From Thermoplasmata archaeon M9B2D (lineage in GTDB: Archaea > Thermoplasmatota > E2 > DHVEG-1): a stretch of DNA of 25,386 nucleotides. Numbering within the stretch: position 1 is the stretch's first letter; each line of letters opens with the position of its first letter. A program made the position numbers and the translations under genes. The stretch spans positions 1 through 25,386 of the forward strand of contig MUGD01000024.1 of assembly GCA_002900555.1 (NCBI GenBank), read 5' to 3'. This document shows, piece by piece, positions 7,182-14,691 of the stretch. The notes under the pieces are model-generated. The model had not been told where the DNA came from and searched no databases. It was given only the letters and a program-made list of their open reading frames with translations.

Positions 7182-7385
7182 ATGAGAAAAAAAATCGCTC
7201 TCATCGTCCTTGCCCTCCTAATCTTTGGAGCGATCTTCATCGGAAGCTCGCAGGCTGGGGGAGACAATAATCGATATAACAACGGGGAAAATGGGAACTA
7301 TGAAATGCATAACAAAAATCCATTCCCCGATGGAACCTTCCCTGGTCAACATAATCAGAAAAGAGCAGGGGTCATATGGTCGTAG
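7182..7385 (+). CDS. Small secreted Asn/Gly-rich peptide
   Basis: 67 residues. A signal peptide of about 25 residues (KIALIVLALLIFGAIFIGSS) is followed by a 42-residue Asn/Gly/Pro-rich mature peptide without cysteines or known motif. It lies 21 bases behind the 6627 gene and just before a strong hairpin terminator, so it is co-transcribed and may act with that protein. Confidence 0.6.
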   Translation: MRKKIALIVLALLIFGAIFIGSSQAGGDNNRYNNGENGNYEMHNKNPFPDGTFPGQHNQKRAGVIWS

Positions 7386-7423
7386 GAAATAAAAAAACCG
7401 TCTTACACTCTCCTCTCCGCTCT

Positions 7424-7461
7424 CGAGACCCACTGGCATCCGGGTCTCGAATTTTTTTTTT
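7424..7461 (+). terminator. Hairpin terminator of the 6627-7385 operon
   Basis: CGAGACCC (7424-7431) and GGGTCTCG (7442-7449) form a perfect 8-bp stem, followed by AA and ten T residues. Confidence 0.7.
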
Positions 7462-7545
7462 ACTTGGTTTACATGGTAAGACAAGAGAACAACAAAGCAT
7501 CCTATTTAGAGAACCTCCATCATATTCGATGAATTTACAAAAATG

Positions 7546-7553
7546 TATTTAAA
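7546..7553 (+). promoter_or_regulatory. TATA box of the DUF4382 lipoprotein gene
   Basis: TATTTAAA, 53-60 bases before the chosen ATG at 7606. Because it lies inside the longer open frame that begins at 7543, it argues against that earlier start. Confidence 0.55.
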
Positions 7554-7605
7554 CAATAGAATCCATAATGAATACACGTGGAAAAATCGTGTAGGAGATG
7601 AAAAA

Positions 7606-8145
7606 ATGAAGAAAATCCTCTTAATAGGCATAGTGACGACCGCCGTCATCGCAACCATGTTGAGCGGATGTATGCAAAATGAAACAGGAACATTGGTTCT
7701 TCAGATTACTGATGCTCCCGGTGATTTAAACATAACTCATGCGAATGTCACGATATCTCGTGTTGAGGTTCATAAGAACGTTGAGGGTGAAGAAAACATT
7801 ACTGCATATTGGTATACTGTTGTCAATTACAATGAGTCCAAGACCTTTGATTTGATTGAAATTATGGATGTCAAAGAATTCCTTGGCAGCGAAGAACTTC
7901 CCGCGGGCATATATACACAGATACGTCTTATCATCGACTCATGTATTATTACTGTCAATGGAACCGAATATACGTGTAAGCTTCCAACGGAGACGATTAA
8001 GCTAGTTAGCCAGTTCGAGTTGACTGCAGGTGAAACGACAACCTTGACATTGGATTTTGATGTCTATGAATCAGTGCTCCAGGAAGGAGTCCATGGAATC
8101 TATGAATATATCTTTCAACCAGTCATCATTGTAATACAGGAATAA
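7606..8145 (+). CDS. DUF4382-family lipoprotein
   Basis: 179 residues from the ATG at 7606, which has GGAG eleven bases upstream and gives a proper lipoprotein signal with lipobox LSGC (C22). The mature part matches the DUF4382 pattern well: GTLVLQITDAPGD, then VTISRVEVHKN, FDLIEIMDVKEFLG, LPAGIYTQIRLIID, LTAGETTTLTLDFD and a C-terminal FQPVIIV. DUF4382 proteins are anchored beta-rich surface proteins of unknown function in archaea and bacteria. The gene stands alone between two terminators. Confidence 0.85.
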   Translation: MKKILLIGIVTTAVIATMLSGCMQNETGTLVLQITDAPGDLNITHANVTISRVEVHKNVEGEENITAYWYTVVNYNESKTFDLIEIMDVKEFLGSEELPAGIYTQIRLIIDSCIITVNGTEYTCKLPTETIKLVSQFELTAGETTTLTLDFDVYESVLQEGVHGIYEYIFQPVIIVIQE

Positions 8146-8146
8146 T

Positions 8147-8171
8147 CTTTTTCCTTTTTTTTCCTTTTTTT
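8147..8171 (+). terminator. Triple oligo-T terminator after the DUF4382 gene
   Basis: Three T-tracts separated by CC (five, six-plus and seven T) within 25 bases of the stop codon. Confidence 0.55.
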
Positions 8172-8403
8172 AAAATGCTGATATCCCATGAGTTACGGTG
8201 ATAGATCTGCATAGCGTGTACTAATTCTGAGACAAGCAATTGGCAGCATTGAGGTCATAAGGTGTATACTTTTTTTTAGTAAATAGTTGACGTCGCATGG
8301 GATGGATTGTTTGATTGTGTATCCGATTCTTCTTTGAGGTCTGTGGCTTAGTGGCTCTCTACTAGCATCTTTTGAAAAAAACAGATCCCTGGAGGTTTCA
8401 ACT

Positions 8404-9543
8404 CTATGTTTGGAGCTCATCCTGTGGGGATGTGTACTCATATTCTGTAAGTGCGAAGCCCCAGTGGTTCTGGACCTTCTTTTTTATTGAATCGGTGAAG
8501 GTGTACAGGTCCTGTTGGACTGTTTTCTGCGTCGCAAGATAAGCGTCGAAGGTCGGCTCGATTTCCTGGTATCCACTAAGGTTGAATTTCTTATACAGGG
8601 TGCTGACAGTCTGCAGGGGGTCTGCGATGAAGGGTTCGTAACGCACTTCTAGGAGGTTCTCCTTTGGGATTAGGGGTTTATCCTGGAGGTATTTCTTGGT
8701 CATGGTTGTAAAGAGGCGTATCATGTGGTCTTCTACGTCCTTTAGTGGTGGTGGGGTTTGCACACAGTACAGCGGGATGACCCGATACATAAACTTACGC
8801 ATGGACATATAGAGATTATACGGGTTGCGGTACATGTAGATGAATTTCGCATCAGGGAACATTTCCAGGATTTGTGGGATTTTACCAGTGTTGTCTTGGT
8901 TTTTTAGGACCAGCTGTTTACCATGATGGTACATGGAGATTTTTTTCAGGAGATGAAGATACGTGGTCTTCCAGTCTTGGATGGTCTGTGATGAGGCGTT
9001 CTGAAAATCGATGTAGTTGTTGTAACGCGCCATGTTCTGGGGGAAGCACCAGCCGTGGTAGTAGGAGTACGGGGATAGTGCGCCCAGGGCGTAGATATCC
9101 TCTTGTGGAAGGTCAGCGCCAAGGTCCCCATCGTCCATCGGCCGTTTCTTTGGGAGGCTTGCGACCACGATGGGTTTGAAGAGTTTTTCACCGCTGATGA
9201 AAATGGAGGGGATAAGTGTCTGGTAGGTGGTGAAATACCCGAACTGCTGGTCTCGTGTCAGGATGTTGTGCATCAGTGTCGTCCCGCAGCGCCAGTGGCC
9301 GATGATGAAAATCGGGTCTTTGCTAATCGGTGTTTCTTTAATGAGTTTATCGTACTTGATGCGTTCTCGGATGTAGAACGGGCTCATGATGGTGCTAAGG
9401 ACCATGCTGTAGGCGAACCGTGCAGCGTACCTGGGGCTGATGTGAAAACGGTTCTGCGCTAGCATGCGAAACATGTTTGGGAGGGTGTATCCTGCTAAGG
9501 GGGTGTAGGTGACGACCAAGTTTTTTGAGAGGTCAAAGTCCAT
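8404..9543 (-). CDS. Sulfotransferase family protein
   Basis: 379 residues from ATG 9543. The 5'-phosphosulfate-binding loop is IIGHWRCGTTLMHN (about residues 80-93), and FIYMYRNPYNLYMSM further on fits the 3'-phosphate-binding region, as in Sulfotransfer_3-type enzymes that use PAPS. It would sulfate a carbohydrate, lipid or protein; substrate unknown. No signal peptide, but residues 8-50 are rather hydrophobic and aromatic. The frame extends to an ATG at 9618, but a TATA box at 9566-9580 lies inside that extension, and the extra 25 residues are Lys-rich and coded from a poly-A run, so I prefer 9543. It may decorate exported glycans or proteins of this region. Confidence 0.82.
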   Translation of the reverse strand: MDFDLSKNLVVTYTPLAGYTLPNMFRMLAQNRFHISPRYAARFAYSMVLSTIMSPFYIRERIKYDKLIKETPISKDPIFIIGHWRCGTTLMHNILTRDQQFGYFTTYQTLIPSIFISGEKLFKPIVVASLPKKRPMDDGDLGADLPQEDIYALGALSPYSYYHGWCFPQNMARYNNYIDFQNASSQTIQDWKTTYLHLLKKISMYHHGKQLVLKNQDNTGKIPQILEMFPDAKFIYMYRNPYNLYMSMRKFMYRVIPLYCVQTPPPLKDVEDHMIRLFTTMTKKYLQDKPLIPKENLLEVRYEPFIADPLQTVSTLYKKFNLSGYQEIEPTFDAYLATQKTVQQDLYTFTDSIKKKVQNHWGFALTEYEYTSPQDELQT

Positions 9544-9565
9544 GCAGGATATTAAATCATCCTTA

Positions 9566-9580
9566 GTATATAAAATATAT
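9566..9580 (-). promoter_or_regulatory. TATA box of the sulfotransferase gene
   Basis: Minus strand ATATATTTTATATAC, 23-37 bases before ATG 9543, implying a very short leader. Confidence 0.55.
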
Positions 9581-9762
9581 GGAGGCGTCCGAGCCTTGTT
9601 TTTTTTTTTTTGAATCATCTGCGCTGTTTTGTCAAGATCACAGAAGGTAAATTTTTCTAAATTTTGTTACGATTGAAATCGAAGGATAAAATATCAATAT
9701 CATCTTGACATTTTTTTTAAAAAAACCCGTAATTTTTTTGGGAGGATGGGGAGGGACATATC

Positions 9763-10084
9763 ATGTAAGGGAAAATCGTTGGTATTGTTTTATGTATGCT
9801 GATACTAATTATGGTGCCTGTCACAGCAGCAATGACCGTACTGCATGACCCGCAATCAAATAATATTGGCTGGATTACTCTTCAGGGATTTATCTTCGGA
9901 TTACGGGAGATAAATGGCGGTGCTTTGATAGGATTTAGTTGTCTTTTTGTTCATTACATCGGTAGAAGCCAGGGGCAGCGGGTCACTAGTTTTTTGGTAC
10001 GGTGACCGGCTGATTGTAATCCCTGCGTCGTTCAGAGGGGTCCTGATGCCACATATAATCATGGGCTGGTGCTTCGACGTCTGA
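9763..10084 (+). pseudogene. Broken gene for a small secreted beta-domain protein
   Basis: A good ribosome binding site (GGGAGGGAC) leads to ATG 9763, but the next codon is TAA. Past it the same frame reads GKIVGIVLCMLILIMVPVTA, a typical signal peptide, then WITLQGFIFGLREINGG and FSCLFVHYIG. At a run of six T (9990-9995) the frame slips: with one T fewer it continues FWYGDRLIVIPASFRGVL and MPHIIMGWCFDV to a stop at 10082-10084. The repaired product has about 106 residues and resembles the NosD C-terminal and cyclophilin N-terminal domains. A shorter product could start at ATG 9796 but would lose half the signal and the C-terminus. Confidence 0.55.
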
Positions 10085-10190
10085 GAATTTTCAGGCGGAC
10101 TGTCTGTTATCTTTTCTTTTTCCTTCGTCTTAGCAAAAAAACCATAGGGATTTCCAATACAGGGCTGCTCCCTTATTTCGAAGCATATGG

Positions 10191-10213
10191 TATTTAAAGG
10201 TAATAGCATTACC
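10191..10213 (+). promoter_or_regulatory. Promoter and palindromic operator of regulator 2
   Basis: TATA box TATTTAAA at 10191-10198 is directly followed by GGTAAT-agc-ATTACC (10199-10213), a perfect 6-bp inverted repeat between the TATA box and the expected start near 10217. Lrp-type proteins often control their own genes, so autoregulation is likely but unproven. The leader is about 95 bases long and contains AGACAC/GTGTCT around a small CAGA/TCTG hairpin. Confidence 0.5.
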
Positions 10214-10309
10214 GGTTTTGAAACAAACAAGACACACTAGCGTCTCAGATAACGTCTGGGGTGTCTCTCTACAAAGCTTCATACAAAAAAAGAATTACGG
10301 GAGAAGAAC

Positions 10310-10834
10310 ATGGTGAAAAACAGTAGGGAAACGATAAAACAGGATGAACTAAAAGTATTAACATCCTTAGAGCAAAATTCACAGGAAAGCATTGACACGA
10401 TAGCGAAGAACTGTGGGTTCTCCCGTCAGAAGGTATGGCGTATAATTAAGGACCTGGAGACGCAGAAAACAATTTGGGGATATACCGCGGTTACCGACGA
10501 GAACGCCAAAAACCTAAAGCATTTCATCGCACTGTTGAAACGGTCAAACGTCCCATTCGATGATGCGATACGAAAAGAGATGATTGAAGATAAAATCGAT
10601 CGCCACACCCCCGGATTAGTGACCATTGAGAATATCTATCACACACATGGGGTTGCTGACATGGTGTTTACGTTTTATGCCACTGACATCATCGCTGCAA
10701 AGAAGTTCGTTGAGAAAACTGCCAATCGATATCATCAATATATTGATGAATATTTTCTTATCGAGACCCTGGTTCCAATTCGGAAACAGGGTTTGAAGAA
10801 TCCTAAGATCAAGGAATTAACAAAGTATCTCTAA
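10310..10834 (+). CDS. Lrp/AsnC-type winged-helix transcription regulator (paralogue 2)
   Basis: 174 residues, the same layout as the regulators at 5125 and 15739: HTH near residues 11-60 (ESIDTIAKNCGFSRQKVWR) and an Lrp-like C-terminal domain. Its equivalent of the HGEYDWV motif is THGVADMVFTFYA, with the Tyr-Asp-Trp positions changed, so ligand or partner may differ. GGGAG lies seven bases before the ATG. Terminator T-run at 10854-10860. It lies just downstream of the broken secreted gene at 9763. Confidence 0.82.
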   Translation: MVKNSRETIKQDELKVLTSLEQNSQESIDTIAKNCGFSRQKVWRIIKDLETQKTIWGYTAVTDENAKNLKHFIALLKRSNVPFDDAIRKEMIEDKIDRHTPGLVTIENIYHTHGVADMVFTFYATDIIAAKKFVEKTANRYHQYIDEYFLIETLVPIRKQGLKNPKIKELTKYL

Positions 10835-10854
10835 TCCCGCAATCGTCCCTCCAT

Positions 10855-11148
10855 TTTTTTGTATCAGGCAAGATACCACAAACAATACCACTCGTCATTA
10901 GTCTTGTATCTTTCATTGTCGATGAAGGTGTTTTGGTTTATCTTCGTACGAACCGTGCGAAAGAGCCATATCTCAAGCTTGTCATTGGTCTTCGTATTGT
11001 TAGATATACGATGGCTGTTTTGGAATGATATGTAGATTCCGGTGTCGCAGTTCGTAATAATGGTGCGGTAGCTCTATCAAATATAAAGAAGCGCTTTAAG
11101 AGAAGGGGAAAAAGTAAGACTGTTTTTCATAGTCGGGTCCTGATATAG
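10855..11148 (+). pseudogene. Relic of a membrane protein gene
   Basis: One frame stays open from the T-run at 10855 to 11148 except for a TGA at 11026-11028, but has no usable start. It reads VSGKIPQTIPLVISLVSFIV (a hydrophobic segment), then YLRTNRAKEPYLKLVIGLRIV and RYTMAVLE, then after the TGA SGVAVRNNGAVALSNIKKRF and a basic end KRRGKSKTVFHSRVLI. Third-position choice looks coding. Its 3' part is the upstream copy of the direct repeat that recurs at 11913. Family not recognised. Confidence 0.35.
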
Positions 11149-11217
11149 TCATTAAATAGAGTCGATAGTACGTCTAACCGTGGTTCTTCTCAATGTCTAA
11201 TTGTCGAACTACGGTAG
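11082..11217 (+). repeat. Diverged direct repeat, copy A
   Basis: About 135 bases resembling copy B at 11913-12046. The longest identical block is the 18 bases AGACTGTTTTTCATAGTC (11117-11134 here). The 3' part contains ACCGTGGTTC and GAACTACGGT, a 10-bp stem with one G-U pair, which is not preserved in copy B. The repeat overlaps the relic at 10855-11148. Confidence 0.55.
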
Positions 11218-11282
11218 AAAAACATAAGGCGAATTCTGTTATCTATATCAATTCGTGCAAAAAATGTTTCCATTTTTCTTAG

Positions 11283-11290
11283 TATTTATC
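11283..11290 (+). promoter_or_regulatory. TATA box of the 11302 gene
   Basis: TATTTATC; initiation is expected near 11308-11313, which favours the second methionine (11332) as start. Confidence 0.35.
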
Positions 11291-11301
11291 GTAATTATTA
11301 T

Positions 11302-11769
11302 ATGATATGTCCGTATGTCTCTTATCTGGATATGCCACGATTTAGTCGATGCAGGTCACTTCTCTGTGAACTGTCCACCTCCCCAGTTGTAGAAAAACTC
11401 TCGCTTCTCCTCCCTGTGTTAGTGCTAATTATCGATATCGTCCTAATCGAACATGCGGTCCGGATAAACGAGCAGTACATCATTTTTTTTACCTCGGTTC
11501 TTTTTTCTTTATCGGTTACCGAGATATTGATTGTCCTTAGCGAAATTCATACGAATTATCAAAAAAACATTGGTCTGAAAACACTTACTGCAAAACTATC
11601 TGATTTTATGGCACATAAAAAAGGAAAAAACGTAAAGATCCTGGTCAGTCAGTTTATAGAGCGACATCCTGAATATCTCTCTAACCGGGATGAAGTCTAT
11701 CAAATCGTTTGTAAAATTCTACGGGAACATGAGCAATCAAATTCTAGGAAGACGCAAAAAAACAAATAG
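11302..11769 (+). CDS. Small membrane protein with two transmembrane helices
   Basis: 155 residues, or 145 if translation begins at ATG 11332, which the TATA position favours. After a Cys/Arg-containing start (FSRCRSLLCELSTSPVVEKL) come two hydrophobic helices, LSLLLPVLVLIIDIVLIEHA and IIFFTSVLFSLSVTEILIVL, at about residues 33-52 and 60-80. The remaining 75 residues are soluble, charged and helical and probably cytoplasmic. No enzyme motif. The gene lies between the two copies of the direct repeat, with its own promoter. Function unknown. Confidence 0.6.
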   Translation: MICPYVSYLDMPRFSRCRSLLCELSTSPVVEKLSLLLPVLVLIIDIVLIEHAVRINEQYIIFFTSVLFSLSVTEILIVLSEIHTNYQKNIGLKTLTAKLSDFMAHKKGKNVKILVSQFIERHPEYLSNRDEVYQIVCKILREHEQSNSRKTQKNK

Positions 11770-11912
11770 TACGATTTTTTTTCTTTTGGATTGGTTACAC
11801 ATAAAACTATCCTCGTCTCATCAGAATTACTAAATTTAGTTCAATCGTGATGAGCCTACGTGGTTTTCAAGATTCTGTACCAGTAGTTCAGCAAGTCAGT
11901 TTGTAGAAGATG

Positions 11913-12046
11913 TATAACGGAGTGTTTTAGGAGAAGATGAAAAACTAGACTGTTTTTCATAGTCAAGTCTTGATATCTTCTTCGACTATTGCCAATAGAA
12001 CATTACACCATGGTTTTTCTGCATGTTTAATTGCTGAACTACTGTT
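11913..12046 (+). repeat. Diverged direct repeat, copy B
   Basis: Second copy of the repeat at 11082-11217, same orientation; the shared 18-base block is at 11947-11964. One base is missing next to it relative to copy A, so no reading frame is kept in common. It ends about 12 bases before the promoter of the lipoprotein gene at 12120. Weaker similarity extends upstream to about 11866. Nothing else is seen between 11770 and 12058. Confidence 0.55.
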
Positions 12047-12058
12047 CTTAGAAATAAG

Positions 12059-12066
12059 TTTTTAAA
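12059..12066 (+). promoter_or_regulatory. TATA box of the 12120 lipoprotein gene
   Basis: TTTTTAAA preceded by AATAAG, 54-61 bases before ATG 12120. Confidence 0.5.
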
Positions 12067-12119
12067 CAGGGAGAGAATAAAACATAGACCACCTTGGGAC
12101 GACTGTGAGGGACCATGCT

Positions 12120-12509
12120 ATGAAAAGACAACTTGTTGTAACTGGACTGGCGGCTCTTCTTGTTTCTGTGTTGTTGAGCGGCTGCAATCAGGTTGACCGT
12201 ACTCTTAGCCCTGAAGAACGCAAGTTTGTTGGGACCTGGGTGACCGATGACCAAATCGCATGGGAGGACCTTGGGGACACACTTGTGTTTTTTTCAGATG
12301 GGACGGTTACATTCCAATCTGATGTCCGGGGGACGTTTGAGGTCGATGCTGGGAACTATCTGATTGTTCATATGCCTCTAGATGGTATGCAGACGCAGCA
12401 TCTGTTTGACTATGAGTTTACTGAGAATAACACCATCCTTCGATTGCAGTATCAGGCCACAGGCAGACTCTACAGGTATACAAGAGAATTACACATTGTG
12501 TTCGTATAG
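12120..12509 (+). CDS. Small lipoprotein with lipocalin-like beta domain (paralogue of 3063)
   Basis: 129 residues from ATG 12120, which has GAGGG about eight bases upstream; a GTG at 12105 in the same frame overlaps that site and is less likely. The signal ends in the lipobox LSGC with C22, the same length as in the 3063 gene. The shared order is SPEERKFVGTW, FFSDGTVTF, GTFEVDAGNYLIV, then YEFTENNTILRLQY. This fits a small calycin-like beta barrel on the outer membrane face. Oligo-T at 12532-12538 ends the unit. Confidence 0.75.
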   Translation: MKRQLVVTGLAALLVSVLLSGCNQVDRTLSPEERKFVGTWVTDDQIAWEDLGDTLVFFSDGTVTFQSDVRGTFEVDAGNYLIVHMPLDGMQTQHLFDYEFTENNTILRLQYQATGRLYRYTRELHIVFV

Positions 12510-12711
12510 TATGTCTTGTTTTCCCTCTAACTTTTTTTCATTGTTATTTCTGGTGGTGTCACCAAGAGAACCACATACATCCGCTGCTCGTATATGCTCT
12601 AGTGTCATAGGAATTGATGCTGTCCTTATGGCATACGAACATCTCGGATGTTCTTTGTCAGCAGTGGCTCTAGTCATCTCTTTTTTGCAATGAACAGAGT
12701 TTGTGAAAAAA

Positions 12712-12719
12712 ATATATAT
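12712..12719 (+). promoter_or_regulatory. TATA box of the 12777 peptidase gene
   Basis: ATATATAT, about 60 bases before the ATG; the leader carries a strong AAAGGAGAT ending four bases before ATG 12777. Between 12540 and 12700 I see no supported gene. Confidence 0.5.
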
Positions 12720-12776
12720 AGGGACGGTTATTATATGGATGAATAATAAAAAACATGTCTTTGAAAGGAGATTTCT

Positions 12777-14438
12777 ATGAAAAATACTATGAAAAAGAAT
12801 TCTGTACCCCTACAATGTATGATTGTCCTGTTGCTGCTTATGGTCAGCCCGATTGCTGTTCTTGCACAGCAACCTCAACCACCACTCTTTACGGTTCTGT
12901 CAGCACAGACAGTCAACCCTGGGCTACCACACACACTTTATGCCCCAACAGGCGTGACAGATTTCGATCCACTGGTTGATGAGATTGTTGTCACGGTAAC
13001 GGTCCATGAGATCCGTGCGTTGAAAACCATTGATGTACTCTCAGACCCTGATTTTTCTGTACAAGTCACGATCAACGAAAAGGAGTTTACCAGCCCTGTA
13101 TGGCAGAACATGAAGTACGTGGAGCATCCGAACTGGTCTGCTGCTGTGCAGGTCCCAAAGGATACAGAGTTTGTTGAGATCACTCTTGCGCTGTGGGACA
13201 ATAATCTAATCATCGATCGTCTCTGTGACATCAGCCCGAAAAGCACAGGGGATCAAGCGCATCAGTATATCGCCACGCTGACCTACAGCATCGCCACCGG
13301 TGTCTGGTGGGGGGATGATTGCCTGGGGGATGCAAGTGGATATGGTCGGTTGAATGGATGCGATGACACCACCATCTATCAGGAAGATCGGGATTGCGAG
13401 ATGTGGTTTGATATCACCCAGAACGATTTTGATGGAGATGGGTTCCCCTATTGGCTTGAGACGAATATGTATAACACCAGTCCGACAGTTGATAATCGCG
13501 GTGAGGATGCAGACGACGACAAGATCCCCATCGAATGGGAATACACCTTTGGAATCACCTACATCGACTGGGGCTATGATTCGGGATACTACATGGTCTA
13601 TGACCCGTTCACCTGGGAGAATCATTCCGATATGGATGACGATGTGGATGGATTAACCAATGTTGAGGAGTACAAGACCTGGCAGTGGGGTTCAGACCCG
13701 TTCAGGCAGGATATCTTCATTGAGTTTGATCAGATGGAGGCAGGTCCCAATGACGAGGGAAGTTTCATTCCCGTTGGAGCGTTTGATCTAATCCGTGACT
13801 CCCATTCGAAGTATAACATCGTCTGGCATGTCGATGACGGTCGCCTTGGTGGCGGTGAGACAATACCCTACAAGGAGGTTATCGATGAAGGGGACCACGC
13901 TGAATGGTATTGGAAATACTTCATGCATGAAGATGAGAACAACTGGCGGCGTGGGGTCTTTCGCTGGGGACTGATTGCGTATAATTGGACATGGGCCAAA
14001 GGGTTCTGTTTTTCTTCAGATATCAACAACTCCTCTGCCCGGGATTGTTTCTTCCTTTCGACAAAGTATCATGACTCACGAGTGAAAAACCTCCCGTTGA
14101 TCGACAGCATCATCAGAAAAACCTTTGATAGCGAGAAACAGCGGGCGTTCATCTATGCTGGAGCGATCATGCATGAAACTGGCCATACGCTTTCCATCTG
14201 GAATCGTGGCGTGGATAACCGTCGTGCGGTGTGGCCTTGGCAGCTGGGATTCTATCGATTCGCGTCATATAAAAGCGTCATGAACTACCGGTACATCTAC
14301 TCGGATCTGGTGGATTATTCTGATGGGTCCCATGGGCGTATGGATTTTAATGACTGGGCGGACATGGACCTAACCAGTTTCAACCCACGGAAGGCATCGG
14401 CAGAGGACCTTGCTGCAGAAACCATGGTTCTATACTAG
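12777..14438 (+). CDS. Secreted metzincin-like zinc metallopeptidase with C2-like domain
   Basis: 553 residues. Signal peptide to about residue 30 (CMIVLLLLMVSPIAVLAQ). Residues about 65-160 look like a C2 domain (IVVTVTVHEIRALK, SDPDFSVQVTIN, ITLALWDNN). Calcium-binding TSP3-like repeats follow at about 214-300 (NDFDGDGFPYWLE, DADDDKIPIEWEY, DMDDDVDGLTNVEEY). The zinc site is HETGH at 466-470 and the Met-turn-like SVMNYRY has M502. In place of HExxHxxGxxH the sequence continues TLSIWN, so the glycine is Ser and the third ligand could be Asn or lie elsewhere. It ends shortly after GRMDFNDWADMDL. It is the full-length paralogue of the gene at 2-1231 and probably a calcium-dependent extracellular protease. 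Confidence 0.78.
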   Translation: MKNTMKKNSVPLQCMIVLLLLMVSPIAVLAQQPQPPLFTVLSAQTVNPGLPHTLYAPTGVTDFDPLVDEIVVTVTVHEIRALKTIDVLSDPDFSVQVTINEKEFTSPVWQNMKYVEHPNWSAAVQVPKDTEFVEITLALWDNNLIIDRLCDISPKSTGDQAHQYIATLTYSIATGVWWGDDCLGDASGYGRLNGCDDTTIYQEDRDCEMWFDITQNDFDGDGFPYWLETNMYNTSPTVDNRGEDADDDKIPIEWEYTFGITYIDWGYDSGYYMVYDPFTWENHSDMDDDVDGLTNVEEYKTWQWGSDPFRQDIFIEFDQMEAGPNDEGSFIPVGAFDLIRDSHSKYNIVWHVDDGRLGGGETIPYKEVIDEGDHAEWYWKYFMHEDENNWRRGVFRWGLIAYNWTWAKGFCFSSDINNSSARDCFFLSTKYHDSRVKNLPLIDSIIRKTFDSEKQRAFIYAGAIMHETGHTLSIWNRGVDNRRAVWPWQLGFYRFASYKSVMNYRYIYSDLVDYSDGSHGRMDFNDWADMDLTSFNPRKASAEDLAAETMVLY

Positions 14439-14455
14439 GGTTGTTTCCTCTTTCC

Positions 14456-14466
14456 CTTTTTTTTTT
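14456..14466 (+). terminator. Oligo-T terminator after the 12777 gene
   Basis: A run of about ten T residues starts 18 bases after the stop codon. Confidence 0.5.
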
Positions 14467-14691
14467 GGGCTTCATCCCTGATGTAGTTGCATGTACTGTG
14501 CATGTCTGGCTCGAAAGCTACCGTGTGGTATCAGTACAGCAGGGTGGTGAGAGCCTTAAGTGATGGCGGTCGACCGGTTCTGTAAAACGGGTACCATTTG
14601 TTCAATTTCATAGAGAACGTACGATAGATATCCTGTCCTCTGAAACATTTTTTTGGTGGTTTCTTTTATGCAGATGCTCCTAATCTTTTTC
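14467..14691. other. Intergenic stretch with a possible minus-strand coding relic
   Basis: On the minus strand an ATG at 14648, with a TATA-like GCATAAAAG about 20 bases upstream, opens 30 codons (MFQRTGYLSYVLYEIEQMVP... to a TAA at 14556-14558). The same frame then stays open for another 27 codons. This could be a decayed gene. It is weak evidence; otherwise nothing is seen here. Confidence 0.2.

Noticed and set aside
8193..8441. 82-codon minus-strand frame after the sulfotransferase gene
   Set aside because: It overlaps the sulfotransferase 3' end in another frame, has no ribosome binding site or TATA box, and no recognisable pattern. The 8172-8403 gap otherwise shows nothing.
9544..9618. 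N-terminal extension of the sulfotransferase to ATG 9618
   Set aside because: The TATA box lies within the extension, and the added residues are coded by an A-rich run without similarity to a sulfotransferase start.
12511..12693. 60-codon plus-strand frame after the 12120 lipoprotein gene
   Set aside because: No ribosome binding site, and a terminator T-run lies inside it.
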